A DNA stretch of 64,000 bases from Molanna angustata (Eukaryota; Arthropoda; Insecta; Trichoptera; Molannidae). The notes beneath the pieces are model-generated. The model saw only the letters and a program-made list of their open reading frames with translations. It was not told where the DNA came from and ran no database searches. Positions 60,301 through 61,052 of the stretch are shown one piece after another. Numbering within the stretch: position 1 is the stretch's first letter; every line of letters begins with the position of its first letter. The stretch is from NCBI GenBank assembly GCA_963576475.1, contig OY754965.1:3620269-3684268 (forward strand), in the 5' to 3' direction. The translations under genes were made by a program, and so were the position numbers.

Positions 60301-61052
60301 ATATTTGTTTAAGAATCTAATCGAAATGTCATTCATAAAAATGCATTTAGAGTTTGTCAACCTTTTGCGTCGGCCTTCCTTGGCTCAGTTGGTTGGGTAT
60401 CTGACTGCTGATCCAAAGGTTCCGGGTTCGATTCCCGGTGGAGACACAGTTTTTAATTGTGTTTTCAGTCTGGATCTGTGAGACGATTAATATCGTAAGT
60501 CTCCAGAATGTGGCAACTTGTTACTGGGTGCGTGTTAAAGTAATATTTGACATAGTACCTGTTAGTTGCCCGAGAAGCAATATAAATAAATAAATAAATA
60601 AATAAACCTTTCAAGAAGTAAAAATGAACACTTACTATGGGGTGGAGAGTTTAGTGTTGGCTACAACCCATTCGTTGTTACCTTTTTTTTGTTTCTATAT
60701 TTTTATCTGATTGTGATTATTTTTAGTATTGAACCATTAATAAATTAACACATAAATGGCTTTTGCCGTATTGTGTAAGTAAATGCATAAATAAATTTTG
60801 TTGAGTTTGGTGTATCTTATGTATTCTACAAAGCATCATATAATTAGGAATGTGTTTTATAAAACATATCATAATACCATAACATACATTATAATATAGG
60901 TATATATCTTCATTTACATGTCGGTACATATTTTGTGATATTATATTTAATAAATGAAAATACTCACGGAGATGCTATCAAATATCTTATGGTAATTCGG
61001 CACACAAAATGGCGGCATCGCTGATAACTTCCTGATGTGTCTGCAAACTTCC
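10723..61052 (-). CDS. Receptor-type guanylate cyclase gene, partial (4 exons)
   Basis: This is the span of a host gene read right to left with exons 60968-61052, 47440-47592, 45498-45653 and 10723-10901. All boundaries have AG acceptors and GT donors. The three internal joins all fall between codons, so the translated order is continuous. The product matches membrane guanylate cyclases (natriuretic-peptide-receptor type; insect Gyc32E/Gyc76C group), which make cGMP from GTP. Present are the end of the extracellular ANF-receptor domain, the Cys-containing juxtamembrane stretch and the membrane helix. The N-terminal exons and the kinase-homology and cyclase exons were not found here. Introns are about 13.4, 1.8 and 34.6 kb and are filled with transposons. 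The family call rests on recognised residues, not a database search. Confidence 0.85.
11160..11400 (+). pseudogene. RTE-like non-LTR C-terminal fragment
   Basis: The segment RWTKKILEWRPRT, then GVGRPQARWSDDIKK and a final AQDRELWR...YVQEWMK, is the typical C-terminus of insect endonuclease/reverse-transcriptase retroelements. It ends in a GAAGAAGAAGAAG tail. A related copy lies on the minus strand at 45090-45367. The catalytic domains are absent. Confidence 0.8.
12099..12143. repeat. Short perfect hairpin
   Basis: AATCAGTTTATTATGTAT is followed after a 9-base loop by its exact reverse complement, an 18-bp stem. No other support for a functional RNA. Confidence 0.85.
12480..13335. mobile_element. 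Foldback-type element with TTCGAA-repeat arms
   Basis: The left arm (12497-12625) and right arm (13186-13330) each consist of many degenerate copies of ATTCGAATAATTG spaced about 15-20 bases apart, in opposite senses. Between them lies about 550 bp of unique AT-rich DNA. Long inverted arms built of short repeats are typical of foldback elements. No transposase was seen. A small hairpin-like pair around TATCATAGATTTTTATTA (13017 and 13134) lies inside. Confidence 0.65.
13380..14480. other. AT-rich stretch, no gene seen
   Basis: No supported coding, RNA or repeat feature was found. Confidence 0.5.
14500..14612 (+). mobile_element. SINE family A, degenerate copy
   Basis: GACAGAGCGGTTAGCGCGCT (box A region), GAGGTCGCGAGCTCGAATTC (box B region) and TTTAGGGAATGT (tail) match the copy at 3207-3352. 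Several bases between the boxes are deleted. Confidence 0.7.
14829..15180 (+). pseudogene. RTE-like non-LTR C-terminal fragment
   Basis: The reading MLRISWTDRITNIEVLKRAD, followed by KRRQISYLGHEVR and, after a frameshift, WLRNIREWT and ARDREALNRD, follows the order of the C-terminal region of insect endonuclease/reverse-transcriptase elements (SWTDRVTN...RKISYLGH...LRNIRQWT). At least one stop and one frame change break it. Confidence 0.75.
15181..16153. other. AT-rich stretch, no gene seen
   Basis: No supported feature. Confidence 0.45.
16155..16491. repeat. Inverted repeat, about 340 bp
   Basis: The outer arms GGCCATTATCAACTGGTGTT with TGAGTATACAGT (16155-16188) are matched by ACTGTATACTCAACACCAGT with TGATTGTGGCC (16462-16491). 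Inner arms around GATAAAAGTAAAATCCATTT (16340) and its partner near 16411 also pair. A non-paired module with GGGGTAGGCAGAGAGAACCG sits at about 16220-16270. It resembles a MITE with long TIRs and an insertion in one arm. Confidence 0.75.
16500..18799. other. AT-rich stretch, no gene seen
   Basis: Only short low-complexity pieces: a TATG run at 17220-17240 and an 11-bp-stem hairpin around TTGTCACATAATC (about 18195-18222). No supported gene. Confidence 0.5.
18805..20567 (-). mobile_element. Jockey-type non-LTR retrotransposon, 5'-truncated and decayed
   Basis: Read right to left, the order is reverse transcriptase fingers (HITPILKSG, NNYRPISILSCFGKVFESLV), palm (YTDYRKAFDNVSHLILLAKL), PQGSHLGPLLFNIFINDLPP, YADD, an IKDLGVTFDSQLTFHPHI segment and a C-terminal MLESVQRKFVKILSYRA stretch. 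The 3' end is an A-rich AATAAAATAAA tail at about 18805-18845. Frameshifts split it into at least four open pieces. The order fits the Jockey clade. The endonuclease domain and ORF1 are absent. Confidence 0.88.
19166..20567 (-). pseudogene. Jockey-like reverse transcriptase ORF remnant
   Basis: Open pieces at 20184-20537, 19794-20108, 19643-19846 and 19166-19579 belong to one broken ORF2. The catalytic YADD is still present (about 20009-20020), but a frame change at about 20540, another between YADD and the thumb and a stop near 20186 inactivate it. Typical full-length Jockey ORF2 proteins are about 900 residues, and about half remains. Confidence 0.85.
20570..24430. other. 3.9 kb AT-rich stretch, no gene seen
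   Basis: No convincing coding, tRNA or repeat structure was found on either strand. Confidence 0.5.
24440..25210. repeat. 112-bp dimeric satellite, about 6.7 copies
   Basis: The word GATTGATATATTCTTGTTTA recurs at 24458, 24569, 24681, 24793, 24905, 25017 and 25129, a near-constant 112-base period. Each unit is two diverged halves of about 56 bp: one with ATTCTTGTTTACTTATATAC, the other with ATTCTTGCTAACTTCTATAT, both followed by AAATCATTGTTTTGTTTT. Copies are almost identical, so amplification of the dimer was recent. Confidence 0.95.
25311..25441. repeat. (TG)n microsatellite
   Basis: A TG-dinucleotide run with occasional TC. It belongs to a partial CCAACTGTCGAT-family copy, since the following CCTTATAACTTTTGATTCGC also flanks the (CA)n runs of copies A, B and C. 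Confidence 0.95.
25442..25596 (-). mobile_element. CCAACTGTCGAT family, partial copy and duplicated end
   Basis: CCTTATAACTTTTGATTCGC matches the mid-region of the family in reverse orientation, and two AATCGACAGTTGGAT words (near 25526 and 25577) flank a TAATGTCGATTCATTAAGAG spacer also found at the right end of copy B (42700-42750). This is an end-to-end arrangement with copy B that follows immediately. Confidence 0.65.
25597..25988 (+). mobile_element. CCAACTGTCGAT family, copy B, left part
   Basis: It matches 6582-6988 of copy A (GATCCAACTGTCGATAGCGA to CTAGTTGGGG) and stops where the BEL/Pao LTR begins. The remainder resumes at 42070. Confidence 0.9.
25989..26391 (-). repeat. BEL/Pao 3' LTR (left)
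   Basis: About 403 bp, starting TGTATGTTAAATGGTGGACT and ending GACCCAACA on the plus strand. It matches 41670-42069 almost base for base. The purine-rich AGGAGCCGGGGTA on the minus strand (26392-26404) directly precedes it and is the likely polypurine tract. Confidence 0.95.
26420..27807 (-). repeat. Inverted duplication, left arm (integrase)
   Basis: This 1.39 kb is repeated in reverse complement at 29754-31139 with an identical predicted protein. Differences I can see are confined to T-run lengths near the outer ends. Confidence 0.93.
26552..28327 (-). pseudogene. BEL/Pao integrase with end of RNase H region
   Basis: The 591-codon stretch holds the HPVxSSNNPADLGSRG-type end of RNase H (about residues 25-40), then the integrase zinc-binding region (HYHKIYLHIGS...CLTCF), the catalytic core with D (VGIDYGG), D (FSDCGTNFIGA) and E (GLMEAGIKSAK), and the C-terminal VGDLVLIDEANTRPMQWPMG segment. 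The integrase itself looks intact. The start is not a real gene start: this ORF is the downstream half of pol, out of frame with the reverse transcriptase piece because a deletion removed the RNase H core near 28260-28320. Confidence 0.9.
28249..28984 (-). pseudogene. BEL/Pao reverse transcriptase, C-terminal part
   Basis: A 240-codon stretch holds SDICKMYRQILIREEDRPYQ (palm), YGVASSPFLAIRTLNELA and the catalytic YLDDILSGG, then the connection with FDPLGWISPVIFVAKCLLQE. It starts abruptly at GTCAAATAAGTC (28973-28984). The upstream part of the domain is at 31731-32414 on the other strand. It runs out of frame at the deleted RNase H region on its left. Confidence 0.92.
28985..29422 (+). other. 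Segment R, copy 1 (lacks its left ~70 bp)
   Basis: It holds an acceptor-like TTTTTTTAACAG, a 73-codon frame ending in TGA (28997-29215), then AT-rich DNA with two GCCATCTAT words up to AAGGTCATTTTT. It matches R2 (29460-29753) and R3 (32415-32921) almost exactly where they overlap. It directly abuts the broken reverse transcriptase of the BEL element. Confidence 0.85.
28997..29215 (+). CDS. Terminal-exon-like ORF, unknown family (copy 1)
   Basis: A 72-codon frame, free of stops until TGA, follows a pyrimidine-rich TTTTTTTAACAG. It includes EVGIFIVGEPGNQG, RAYDLSSAGLRDHFMRLRNV and EIPINSIFESSIYCNTEILF. The coding part is visibly richer in G and C than its flanks and the flanking DNA has no frame, which is what an isolated last exon would look like. 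I do not recognise the family. It is on the strand opposite to the BEL element and was probably carried in from a host gene. Copies 2 and 3 encode T where copy 1 has P at residue 23. Copy 2 lacks the final codons. Confidence 0.5.
   Translation: MYNYLNRDEVGIFIVGEPGNQGPYRAYDLSSAGLRDHFMRLRNVHQLCLLNEIPINSIFESSIYCNTEILFA
29460..29753 (+). other. Segment R, copy 2 (right end missing)
   Basis: It starts GAATATTTTTATTATTGCAT, as R3 does, and stops at ATTCTTTTC, where it is joined to the inverted integrase copy near CTTCAATACGG (29754). A spacer of about 38 bp separates it from R1. Confidence 0.85.
29687..31009 (+). pseudogene. Inverted integrase copy fused to segment R
   Basis: A 440-codon open frame. 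The first 20 or so codons come from segment R read in a different frame from its exon-like ORF. The rest, from SIRNLAPFLDDVG onward, is identical to the integrase at 26552-27807 on the other strand, with D, D and E catalytic positions kept (VGIDYGG, FSDCGTNF, MEAGIKSAK). It is a chance chimera made by rearrangement. It lacks protease and reverse transcriptase. Confidence 0.9.
29754..31139 (+). repeat. Inverted duplication, right arm (integrase)
   Basis: Reverse complement of 26420-27807. Together they form 1.39-kb arms separated by about 1.95 kb. The right limit is GGCCCAGGTTC at 31129-31139, beyond which the two copies differ. Confidence 0.93.
31140..31730 (+). mobile_element. Non-LTR retroelement fragments with a 56-A run
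   Basis: Contains a run of A (about 31207-31262), a GDINAWSKN-like reading resembling the endonuclease GDFNAW motif, a block of CCGGAATTTTCCGAGA-type short repeats (31385-31465), and a GC-rich stretch ending CGGTGGCCGGAACGAAAC at 31730. The next nine bases, TGAAGTACA, also occur (as TGTACTTCA) at 39787-39795, where the BEL protease is broken, so this is one end of an insertion into the BEL protease. The family is uncertain. Confidence 0.6.
31731..32414 (+). pseudogene. BEL/Pao protease end and reverse transcriptase N-terminus (inverted)
   Basis: The frame includes LADEKFGIPREIDVLLGASV (end of the retropepsin-like region), then a linker and the reverse transcriptase start with HHCIIKPLSSTTKPRVVFDA. 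It ends at GTCAAATAAGTC, the same word at which the downstream half breaks off at 28973-28984 on the minus strand. It should lie on the minus strand like gag, so this block has been inverted. Confidence 0.9.
32415..32921 (+). other. Segment R, copy 3 (most complete)
   Basis: It has both the left part (GAATATTTTTATTATTGCAT to the acceptor-like TTTTTTAACAG) and the right part (GCTTGAAAATAAGG to ATAAGGTCATTTT). The exon-like frame runs at about 32491-32709. Its right end is cut by the R1-like element at about 32922. Confidence 0.85.
32491..32709 (+). CDS. Terminal-exon-like ORF, unknown family (copy 3)
   Basis: Same 72-codon frame as at 28997-29215, with EVGIFIVGEPGNQGTYRAYD and the TGA conserved. 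The preceding TTTTTTAACAG would serve as acceptor and an upstream GTCGGGAGTCAAAG stretch would be intron. The product is unrecognised. Confidence 0.5.
   Translation: MYNYLNRDEVGIFIVGEPGNQGTYRAYDLSSAGLRDHFMRLRNVHQLCLLNEIPINSIFESSIYCNTEILFA
32940..34865 (+). CDS. R1-like ORF2: reverse transcriptase, 5'-truncated
   Basis: At least 617 codons (the frame is open back to the truncation; the first internal start-like codon, at 33012, is GTG, so the true start is lost). Domains in order: YRPITLLPVLGKVLEVVI, GFVRGRSTEDAILHALEW, GVFLDISGAFDNAWWP, CPQGSVLGPFLWNVLMDDLL, the catalytic YADDAFLL at about residue 243, RYLGVIVD, and a C-terminal WCVCGGGAQDALHILWSCEC zinc-finger-like end. This order fits R1-clade elements. 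The N-terminal apurinic-type endonuclease is missing, so the copy is inactive although the remaining frame is intact. Confidence 0.88.
   Translation, partial: PDDTPDCGPHHGAVRALADLPPSAVGGDPAVCRDWLEARLDVVVRNLGPSKAPGYDRITGPIVKQVWAAVKDVFVTVIEKCLNEGVFPNEWKPGVLRIIPKGNGKSMSDPGAYRPITLLPVLGKVLEVVIRDRLEENLSPPSNLQFGFVRGRSTEDAILHALEWKNERREKYVVGVFLDISGAFDNAWWPMILVKLKARGCGPRLYSIVKGYFSQRRVSLTYGATVVSKITTKGCPQGSVLGPFLWNVLMDDLLRLPWPGSGMVVAYADDAFLLMAGDARAIIERDTEAALSMIADWGARNRLSFSAAKTVGMVLKGSLSVRRNPCIRMGSGTVKFSEQTRYLGVIVDRSGNFMEHARHVSLKGRNLFMKLRRINACDWGMASAEITRVYRATYVAQVTYAAGVWAHRLDAGVVSLRVLSGQRVPLIAVTGAYKTVSTDALPVLAGMLPADLEIREAAVRGRLRRGLNASHLGLHVEATASSGDFRARMEACRVRSLQVWQGRWNRSTKGRLTHLSLPSVADRLSVPHLRLDPAVVQMISGHGEFKAKLFQLGLAADPWCVCGGGAQDALHILWSCECLSAERERMLCALTDVSRPVCMSEFLRSRQSFAAFREFVHCWREKWELLRGDGAESTEESFFSQ
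34866..35314 (+). other. R1-like 3' untranslated region, first part
   Basis: AT-rich sequence after the stop, ending in TTATTATTATTATA (35302-35314). Contains the first ATGTATAAGGAGTTGATGCC unit. No gene. Confidence 0.65.
35315..39224 (-). mobile_element. Dong/R4-like non-LTR retrotransposon, apparently full length
   Basis: A 3.9-kb unit with one long ORF. TAA repeats lie on both sides: 35302-35314 at its 3' end and 39225-39264 at its 5' end. Dong of Bombyx mori is known to insert in TAA microsatellites, so the position agrees with the protein-based call. It interrupts the 3' untranslated region of the R1-like element. A T-run (39264-39318) continues the microsatellite. Confidence 0.9.
35411..39100 (-). 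CDS. Dong/R4-like polyprotein: reverse transcriptase and restriction-like endonuclease
   Basis: An unbroken 1229-codon ORF. A Myb-like KWTDDMNINLMRCYY stretch lies near residue 83. The reverse transcriptase follows with YRPITCLPTIYKILTSI, AYIDYQKAFDSVPHSWL, GIFQGDSLSALWFCISL and the catalytic YMDD at about 732. Near residue 1043 a CRKCKLQKETIEHITGGC Cys/His motif precedes the endonuclease motif RPDITLIDK (about 1125) and YLIEISIP, the PD...D/E type of restriction-like nuclease. N-terminal DNA binding plus a single ORF with C-terminal nuclease is the R2/R4 plan. The ATG at 39098-39100 leaves a 5' leader of about 124 bp. Isoleucine, asparagine and threonine are unusually frequent. The copy could be active. 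Confidence 0.9.
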   Translation of the reverse strand: MDHTKNTSLGQTPLPGERQGTSGVSAGRSSMRAANDMLSNRRTHAGTPEETTAETQHTRPAESALPASQPTTTKAGKPRQRMKWTDDMNINLMRCYYTITQGDTQIIGYRQELHTQFTTIYPELSHITEQRLADQKRVIINNKRIQLSILDQIKQDAIRMSNQNRTSTLTQDITNTQINHNNPQEISIIPQQNNTEQPNINITNESTNMNNNTTISPNNNDETNGRTEQNPDTKTQITNTLEHTIEIYKDSDPTTRPHLPKLKINKQTINMINIINTILHNMINTETTLEKLHLLVYCSAYTIITLNKQNINNKTENSHRTHRSSIPAWQHRIQIKINSLRNEIGKVTQKIKDNLKNPRKIREIETIKDKYNEHNLTILLDTLTQKLSAQSHRLKRYKKCYDRKTHNLNFQTSQKSFYNNLKNNNIEITDAPKLNEIESYWENIWSENKKHNENATWITEEENDNNQFQNMATIQINITDFKTAVKKTHNWKTPGIDNIQNYWYKYLPVTHEKFSELLHKCVTENQNLPSFFTKGITYLKPKSTDTKNPSKYRPITCLPTIYKILTSIITTKIDLFLTQNNILTEEQKGCRKQSRGCKEQIIIDRTITNQAIKKKRNMYCAYIDYQKAFDSVPHSWLVKVLEIYKIDIKLVEFLKQIMNTWNTTIYLKLNNKMIKSKQINIKTGIFQGDSLSALWFCISLNPLSKMLNKSKLGYKITTHNLNTNPIKINHLLYMDDLKLYGKNNDELKQLIYKTERFSNDIKMKFGIDKCNTCSIVRGKPKEHTGSTLKDTNEIIRAMDEDEFYKYLGILQNPSIKDKKIKETTKNEYLKRLNILLKTQLNGKNMTKAINTYAIPVLTYTFGIIKWTNTELDDLNIKLRTTSSKHRIHHEHSAIERFTLPREEGGRGLIDIKNLHHTQINNLRQYFYTKRNSPIHNEIINIDHTYSPLTLNDNERNLEITTHDAKIETWKNKTLHGIHPSHLQQQHIDKALSNNWLKHSDLYAETEGFIIAIQDKIIKTKNYTKHIIKDNTITNDTCRKCKLQKETIEHITGGCSTLAPTEYTIRHDNICKHIYLELAHKHKLIETHPKWYQYTPPAVTENDNYKLYWNRDIITDRTNLHNRPDITLIDKIHKHTYLIEISIPNTANLQKKHLEKIDKYIPLAEQIKSQWKQEKVTIVPIILSSTGIIPKTLQKNIDILKLPPYVITNIQKTTIINTCTIVRKFLQVPL
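39225..39318. repeat. (TTA)n followed by (T)n
   Basis: About 13 TTA units and then about 55 T. It is the target of the Dong-like element. On the plus strand it continues into another ATGTATAAGGAGTTGATACC unit of the R1-like tail. Confidence 0.95.
39464..39786 (-). mobile_element. Non-LTR ORF1-like fragment inserted in BEL protease
   Basis: GC-rich minus-strand stretch with the reading IPPSAQTRSRRRSLLFESAD and RIGARSVTYELPATPGQP. It is basic and proline-rich like ORF1 products of R1-type elements, then becomes AT-rich without coding. It starts directly beside TGTACTTCA (39787-39795), the site where the BEL protease frame is broken. Confidence 0.55.
39787..40628 (-). pseudogene. BEL/Pao gag end, zinc knuckles and protease start
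   Basis: After the end of gag come Cys/His knuckles (CICCSSKTNHPIYHC, then LCINCLQRGHRLNLC and CKQCNGKHNSLLH) and the retropepsin active-site region with LLDTASQSNFIS, where D-T-A is the catalytic triplet. The frame is BEL-derived down to CLPSCEV and then runs into the inserted non-LTR fragment. The rest of the protease lies inverted at 31731. Confidence 0.92.
40610..41317 (-). pseudogene. BEL/Pao gag (capsid-like), frameshifted at the end
   Basis: A 235-codon frame with LPILEIPKFSWKATEWINFN, the conserved start of the BEL gag-like domain (DUF1759 type), and LGIEPLRFVKHLPLSPENYS further on. It ends at VKEWS and continues one frame over in the ORF at 40628, so a small frameshift near 40620 breaks gag. 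The start codon is 41315-41317, downstream of a leader of about 350 bp. Confidence 0.9.
41645..41669 (-). promoter_or_regulatory. Candidate tRNA primer-binding site of the BEL/Pao element
   Basis: On the minus strand, shortly after the 5' LTR end, TTGGTCACTTCTCCGGAT starts with the TGG expected to pair with a tRNA CCA end. The matching tRNA was not identified. Confidence 0.4.
41670..42069 (-). repeat. BEL/Pao 5' LTR (right)
   Basis: About 400 bp, nearly identical to 25989-26391. Differences seen: C/T near position 15, T/C in CTTACCC, the A-run length and A/G in CACCTGCACC. Confidence 0.95.
42070..42750 (+). mobile_element. CCAACTGTCGAT family, copy B, right part
   Basis: It begins with the duplicated TGGGG and continues TGTTTCGGCTTTTTTCGATA exactly as in copy A (from 6986), including the (CA)n run at 42438-42495. 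It ends with two AATCGACAGTTGGAT words around a TAATGTCGATTCATTAAGAG spacer. Confidence 0.9.
42751..43544. other. AT-rich stretch, no gene seen
   Basis: Only a short TG run (43219-43240). No supported gene. Confidence 0.5.
43548..43722 (-). mobile_element. tRNA-derived SINE (family B), decayed copy
   Basis: The reverse complement shares GGCTCACTTGGTTGGCTATC (box A region), a damaged box B, GTCTGGATCTGTGAGACGAT, TATTAATCG and CAACTTGTTATTGGGTGCGT with the complete copy at 60366-60604. The box B is disrupted, so it cannot be transcribed as such. Confidence 0.85.
43918..44085 (+). mobile_element. Non-LTR retroelement 3' end
   Basis: A GC-rich island (GGAGAAGGGGCCTTCCGCCG, GGGCCGGCTCAGATGGGATA) ends in AAAGAAGAAGAAGAAGAA. 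Base composition contrasts with the AT-rich flanks and the tail resembles other RTE-type ends here. Only short broken coding is left. Confidence 0.55.
44090..45085. other. AT-rich stretch, no gene seen
   Basis: No supported feature. Confidence 0.45.
45090..45367 (-). pseudogene. RTE-like non-LTR C-terminal fragment
   Basis: The minus-strand reading KQKWSRAGHIARIRWTKKVL, WRPRTGKRSVGRPQTRWSDD and GGGWMRSAQDREL matches the C-terminus seen at 11160-11400, ending in GAAGAAGAAG. It lies 130 bp from a guanylate cyclase exon, inside the 34.6-kb intron. Confidence 0.85.
45498..45653 (-). CDS. Receptor guanylate cyclase exon: end of ligand-binding domain
   Basis: A 156-bp exon of exactly 52 codons between a CTTTAAAG acceptor and a GTAAGT donor. 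It contains DANGDAEGNFTVVALLDD, the conserved end of the ANF-receptor fold in membrane guanylate cyclases, and PVGYFRYPANGSGETYELP. It joins in phase both to 47440-47592 before it and to 10723-10901 after it. The extracellular site NGS could be glycosylated. Confidence 0.92.
46460..46627. repeat. Palindromic element, unit U' facing U (head to head)
   Basis: The left arm runs AGATATTATAGAACTCC...TTCGCCGGTT and the right arm is its reverse complement ending ATAATATCT. The centre is GGGGGCAAGTCTGGTT. This is the inside-out version of the hairpin at 5041-5230, where the GGGGGCAAGTCTGG ends are outermost. It lies in the 1.8-kb intron. Confidence 0.9.
46630..47080 (+). mobile_element. Non-LTR retroelement 3' end
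   Basis: A C-terminal-like reading HRMCDTYNNRFQEFDIFHLS ends at TAG (46811), followed by a 3' region and an (AAAT)n tail (47060-47080). It lies between two copies of the U unit. Confidence 0.5.
47081..47153 (-). repeat. Single U unit copy
   Basis: Contains ATTATATCCATGATATGGGT, CACTAGGGTTTTGATTTCGC and CCAGACTTGCCCCCCAGG, the same order as the right arm at 5145-5230. Unpaired here. Confidence 0.88.
47440..47592 (-). CDS. Receptor guanylate cyclase exon: ligand-binding domain
   Basis: A 153-bp exon of 51 codons between TCTCTTCCAG and GTAAGT. It encodes AAHLYDAVMIYARALTEAF and GEDPRNGSALLNRILSRSYR, then SIQGYD, which are hallmarks of the extracellular ANF-receptor domain of membrane guanylate cyclases. 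It joins in phase to the exons on both sides. Confidence 0.93.
47600..48915. other. Intronic AT-rich stretch, no gene seen
   Basis: Contains a short direct duplication (ACAAGTAGTTATGATAAGCA near 48342 and 48382) and a fragment related to the 7985-8430 repeat near 48200-48300. Confidence 0.5.
48916..49215 (+). mobile_element. tRNA-derived SINE (family C)
   Basis: GTGGCACAGTTGGTAAGCCG (box A) and GGGTTCAATTCCC (perfect box B) give a tRNA-like head at 48919-48988. T-rich sequence and a TCACGGGATGGAATCCTAGT segment follow. The acceptor ends do not pair, so I do not call a functional tRNA gene. Confidence 0.65.
49640..50825 (-). mobile_element. RTE-type non-LTR retrotransposon, 5'-truncated, with an internal insertion
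   Basis: Read right to left: FTISQGLKQGDSLAPTLFNI, the catalytic YADDLNIIG, LKINESKTKYM, VDQFTYLGSLLTENNEEEVE, FERRVLRRICGPVKEGDEWR, and the C-terminal GGKRKMGRPRLRWEDDIRRD and WKHLLKKAKAQFGL. The order is that of RTE-like insect elements. It stops at about 50825 next to an (AAAT) run. A stop lies in the YADD region, and a 170-bp insertion interrupts the C-terminus. Confidence 0.9.
49885..50062. other. GC-rich insertion in the RTE-like element
   Basis: About 175 bp between LRLRWA and GHVQRMPNT, which are normally adjacent. It includes CCCGGACGCAGCCGCAACGT and CCCCCGAGAATCCAACCTCA. No clear target duplication, TIR or coding was found. Origin unknown. Confidence 0.6.
50830..51546. other. AT-rich stretch, no gene seen
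   Basis: No supported feature. Confidence 0.45.
51547..51620 (-). pseudogene. Short non-LTR retroelement remnant
   Basis: The reading NALRWFGHEKRMNEERLTKK resembles the RWFGHVxRMxEERLTKK segment of insect endonuclease/reverse-transcriptase elements. Only about 25 codons remain. Confidence 0.6.
51621..53185. other. AT-rich stretch, no gene seen
   Basis: Only a small direct duplication (AAAATATCCTAAAATAGCCA near 52660, repeated near 52690). No supported gene. Confidence 0.5.
53190..54104 (-). mobile_element. CCAACTGTCGAT family, copy C (inverted)
   Basis: Left CCAACTGTCGATTCGTTCAA and right ATCGACAGTTGGATCTCATG are the two termini. Between them GCTTCGCAGGATATATGTTC, CCTTATAACTTTTGAACCGC and GCACCCCAACTAGAAAATAA match copy A in reverse. 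Its counterpart of the BEL target site (ACCCCAACTAG) is uninterrupted. Confidence 0.88.
54655..55715 (+). mobile_element. CTCTCCAC TIR family (W), copy 1
   Basis: The left end AACACTAAACTCTCCACTAC and the right end CACTATTCCATAGTGTGGAG give partial inverted termini (ACTCTCCAC/GTGGAGAGT). Interior landmarks are ATTGTCACGAAACTCGTAGT, GGTTCTCACTGCCTACCCCT and AGTCCGATTGACTT-type words. No transposase was recognised. Similar copies are at 58250-58770 and 59345-60668. Confidence 0.8.
56035..56105 (+). mobile_element. SINE family A tail fragment
   Basis: TTTAGGGAATGTAGGAAGAG and GTACTTGTTTTATAA match the 3' tail of the copy at 3207-3352. The tRNA-like head is missing. Confidence 0.65.
56379..57108 (+). 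mobile_element. PIF/Harbinger-type TIR element, about 730 bp
   Basis: The left terminus ACGTCCTACGTAGGCGATTC (plus AAAG) is matched exactly in reverse complement at the right end (CTTTGAATCGCCTACGTAGGACGT, 57086-57108). The ends are very rich in GCGAAGCG-like words. It carries a fragment of a transposase ORF and is clearly internally deleted. Confidence 0.8.
56402..56716 (+). pseudogene. Harbinger transposase N-terminal fragment
   Basis: A 104-codon frame ends with GGYHNLYEELRDLELINETE and FRVTYRNLTF, which resembles the N-terminal GxYHxLxxELR...FRxxxRM stretch of PIF/Harbinger transposases. The DDE catalytic region is absent. The first 45 codons come from the GC-rich terminal repeats and may not be translated. 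Confidence 0.6.
57292..57480 (+). pseudogene. Harbinger transposase N-terminal fragment
   Basis: MAQTDLLLQGVGVDADTL begins the frame, followed by KRKIWTRQWIFRRTKQNASE, matching the RxWTRxWIxRR motif near the start of PIF/Harbinger transposases. The frame runs on to 57522, but from about 57475 it is antisense of the MADF piece. The catalytic domain is missing. Confidence 0.7.
57470..57625 (-). pseudogene. MADF/Myb-like protein N-terminal fragment
   Basis: The minus-strand frame starts at an ATG at 57623-57625 (MTDKHMSS). It contains FLELYEADEVLWNVKLKDYK then NKDARNAA, the start of a MADF DNA-binding domain (aromatic-LWN...DYKNKDxRxxA). Harbinger elements encode such a protein as their second ORF. 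It is cut after about 50 codons. Confidence 0.7.
57786..57978. repeat. Near-perfect 190-bp palindrome
   Basis: CCCCCAAGTCAAATTGAAAA, CGCTGTTCGTTTTCGCCAAG, CGCTAATTTTTTTTGTATGG and GATTTGACGTTTGTTG on the left are repeated exactly in reverse complement on the right. The centre is GTAGAAATTTTTTCTAC, with about 10 extra bases in the right arm. Arms are about 85 bp with almost no mismatch. No coding. It is a hairpin MITE, and its transcript would be a long dsRNA. Confidence 0.95.
58250..58770 (+). mobile_element. W family, copy 2 (internally deleted)
   Basis: It starts TAGCCAACACTAAACTCTCC like copy 1, but skips from GAAGAATGCGGTGT to the TGTATCAAAATTTCAAATAG region, and lacks the right terminus. 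Confidence 0.8.
59345..60668 (-). mobile_element. W family, copy 3, carrying a SINE
   Basis: The left end ACTATGGAATAGTGGAGAGT and right end GGTGGAGAGTTTAGTGTTGG are the termini of copy 1 in reverse. The SINE at 60366-60604 interrupts it. Without the SINE the copy is about 1.08 kb. Confidence 0.85.
60359..60611 (+). mobile_element. tRNA-derived SINE (family B), complete, with target duplication
   Basis: The body 60366-60604 is flanked by AACCTTT (60359-60365 and 60605-60611). Copy 1 of the W family shows the empty site. The head has CTTGGCTCAGTTGGTTGGGT (box A) and GGTTCCGGGTTCGATTCCC (box B). A unique part with GATCTGTGAGACGATTAATA follows, and the tail is (AAAT)n. Intact pol III boxes and direct repeats suggest a fairly recent insertion. 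Confidence 0.93.
60669..60966. other. Intronic AT-rich stretch, no gene seen
   Basis: No supported feature between the W element and the guanylate cyclase exon. Confidence 0.5.
60968..61052 (-). CDS. Receptor guanylate cyclase exon: ligand-binding domain
   Basis: An 85-bp exon with a TATTTCAG acceptor and GTGAGT donor. After one base of a split codon it reads EVCRHIRKLSAMPPFCVPNY then HKIFDSIS, and the last codon is complete. It joins in phase to the VPIEAAHLYD start of 47440-47592. The PPFCVP...FDSIS pattern fits the extracellular domain of insect membrane guanylate cyclases. The preceding exon should end with two bases of a split codon; I could not find it in 61053-64000. Confidence 0.85.

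Noticed and set aside
60378..60450. tRNA gene
   Set aside because: Flanked by a target duplication and an AAAT tail and repeated at 43548-43722, so it is a SINE.
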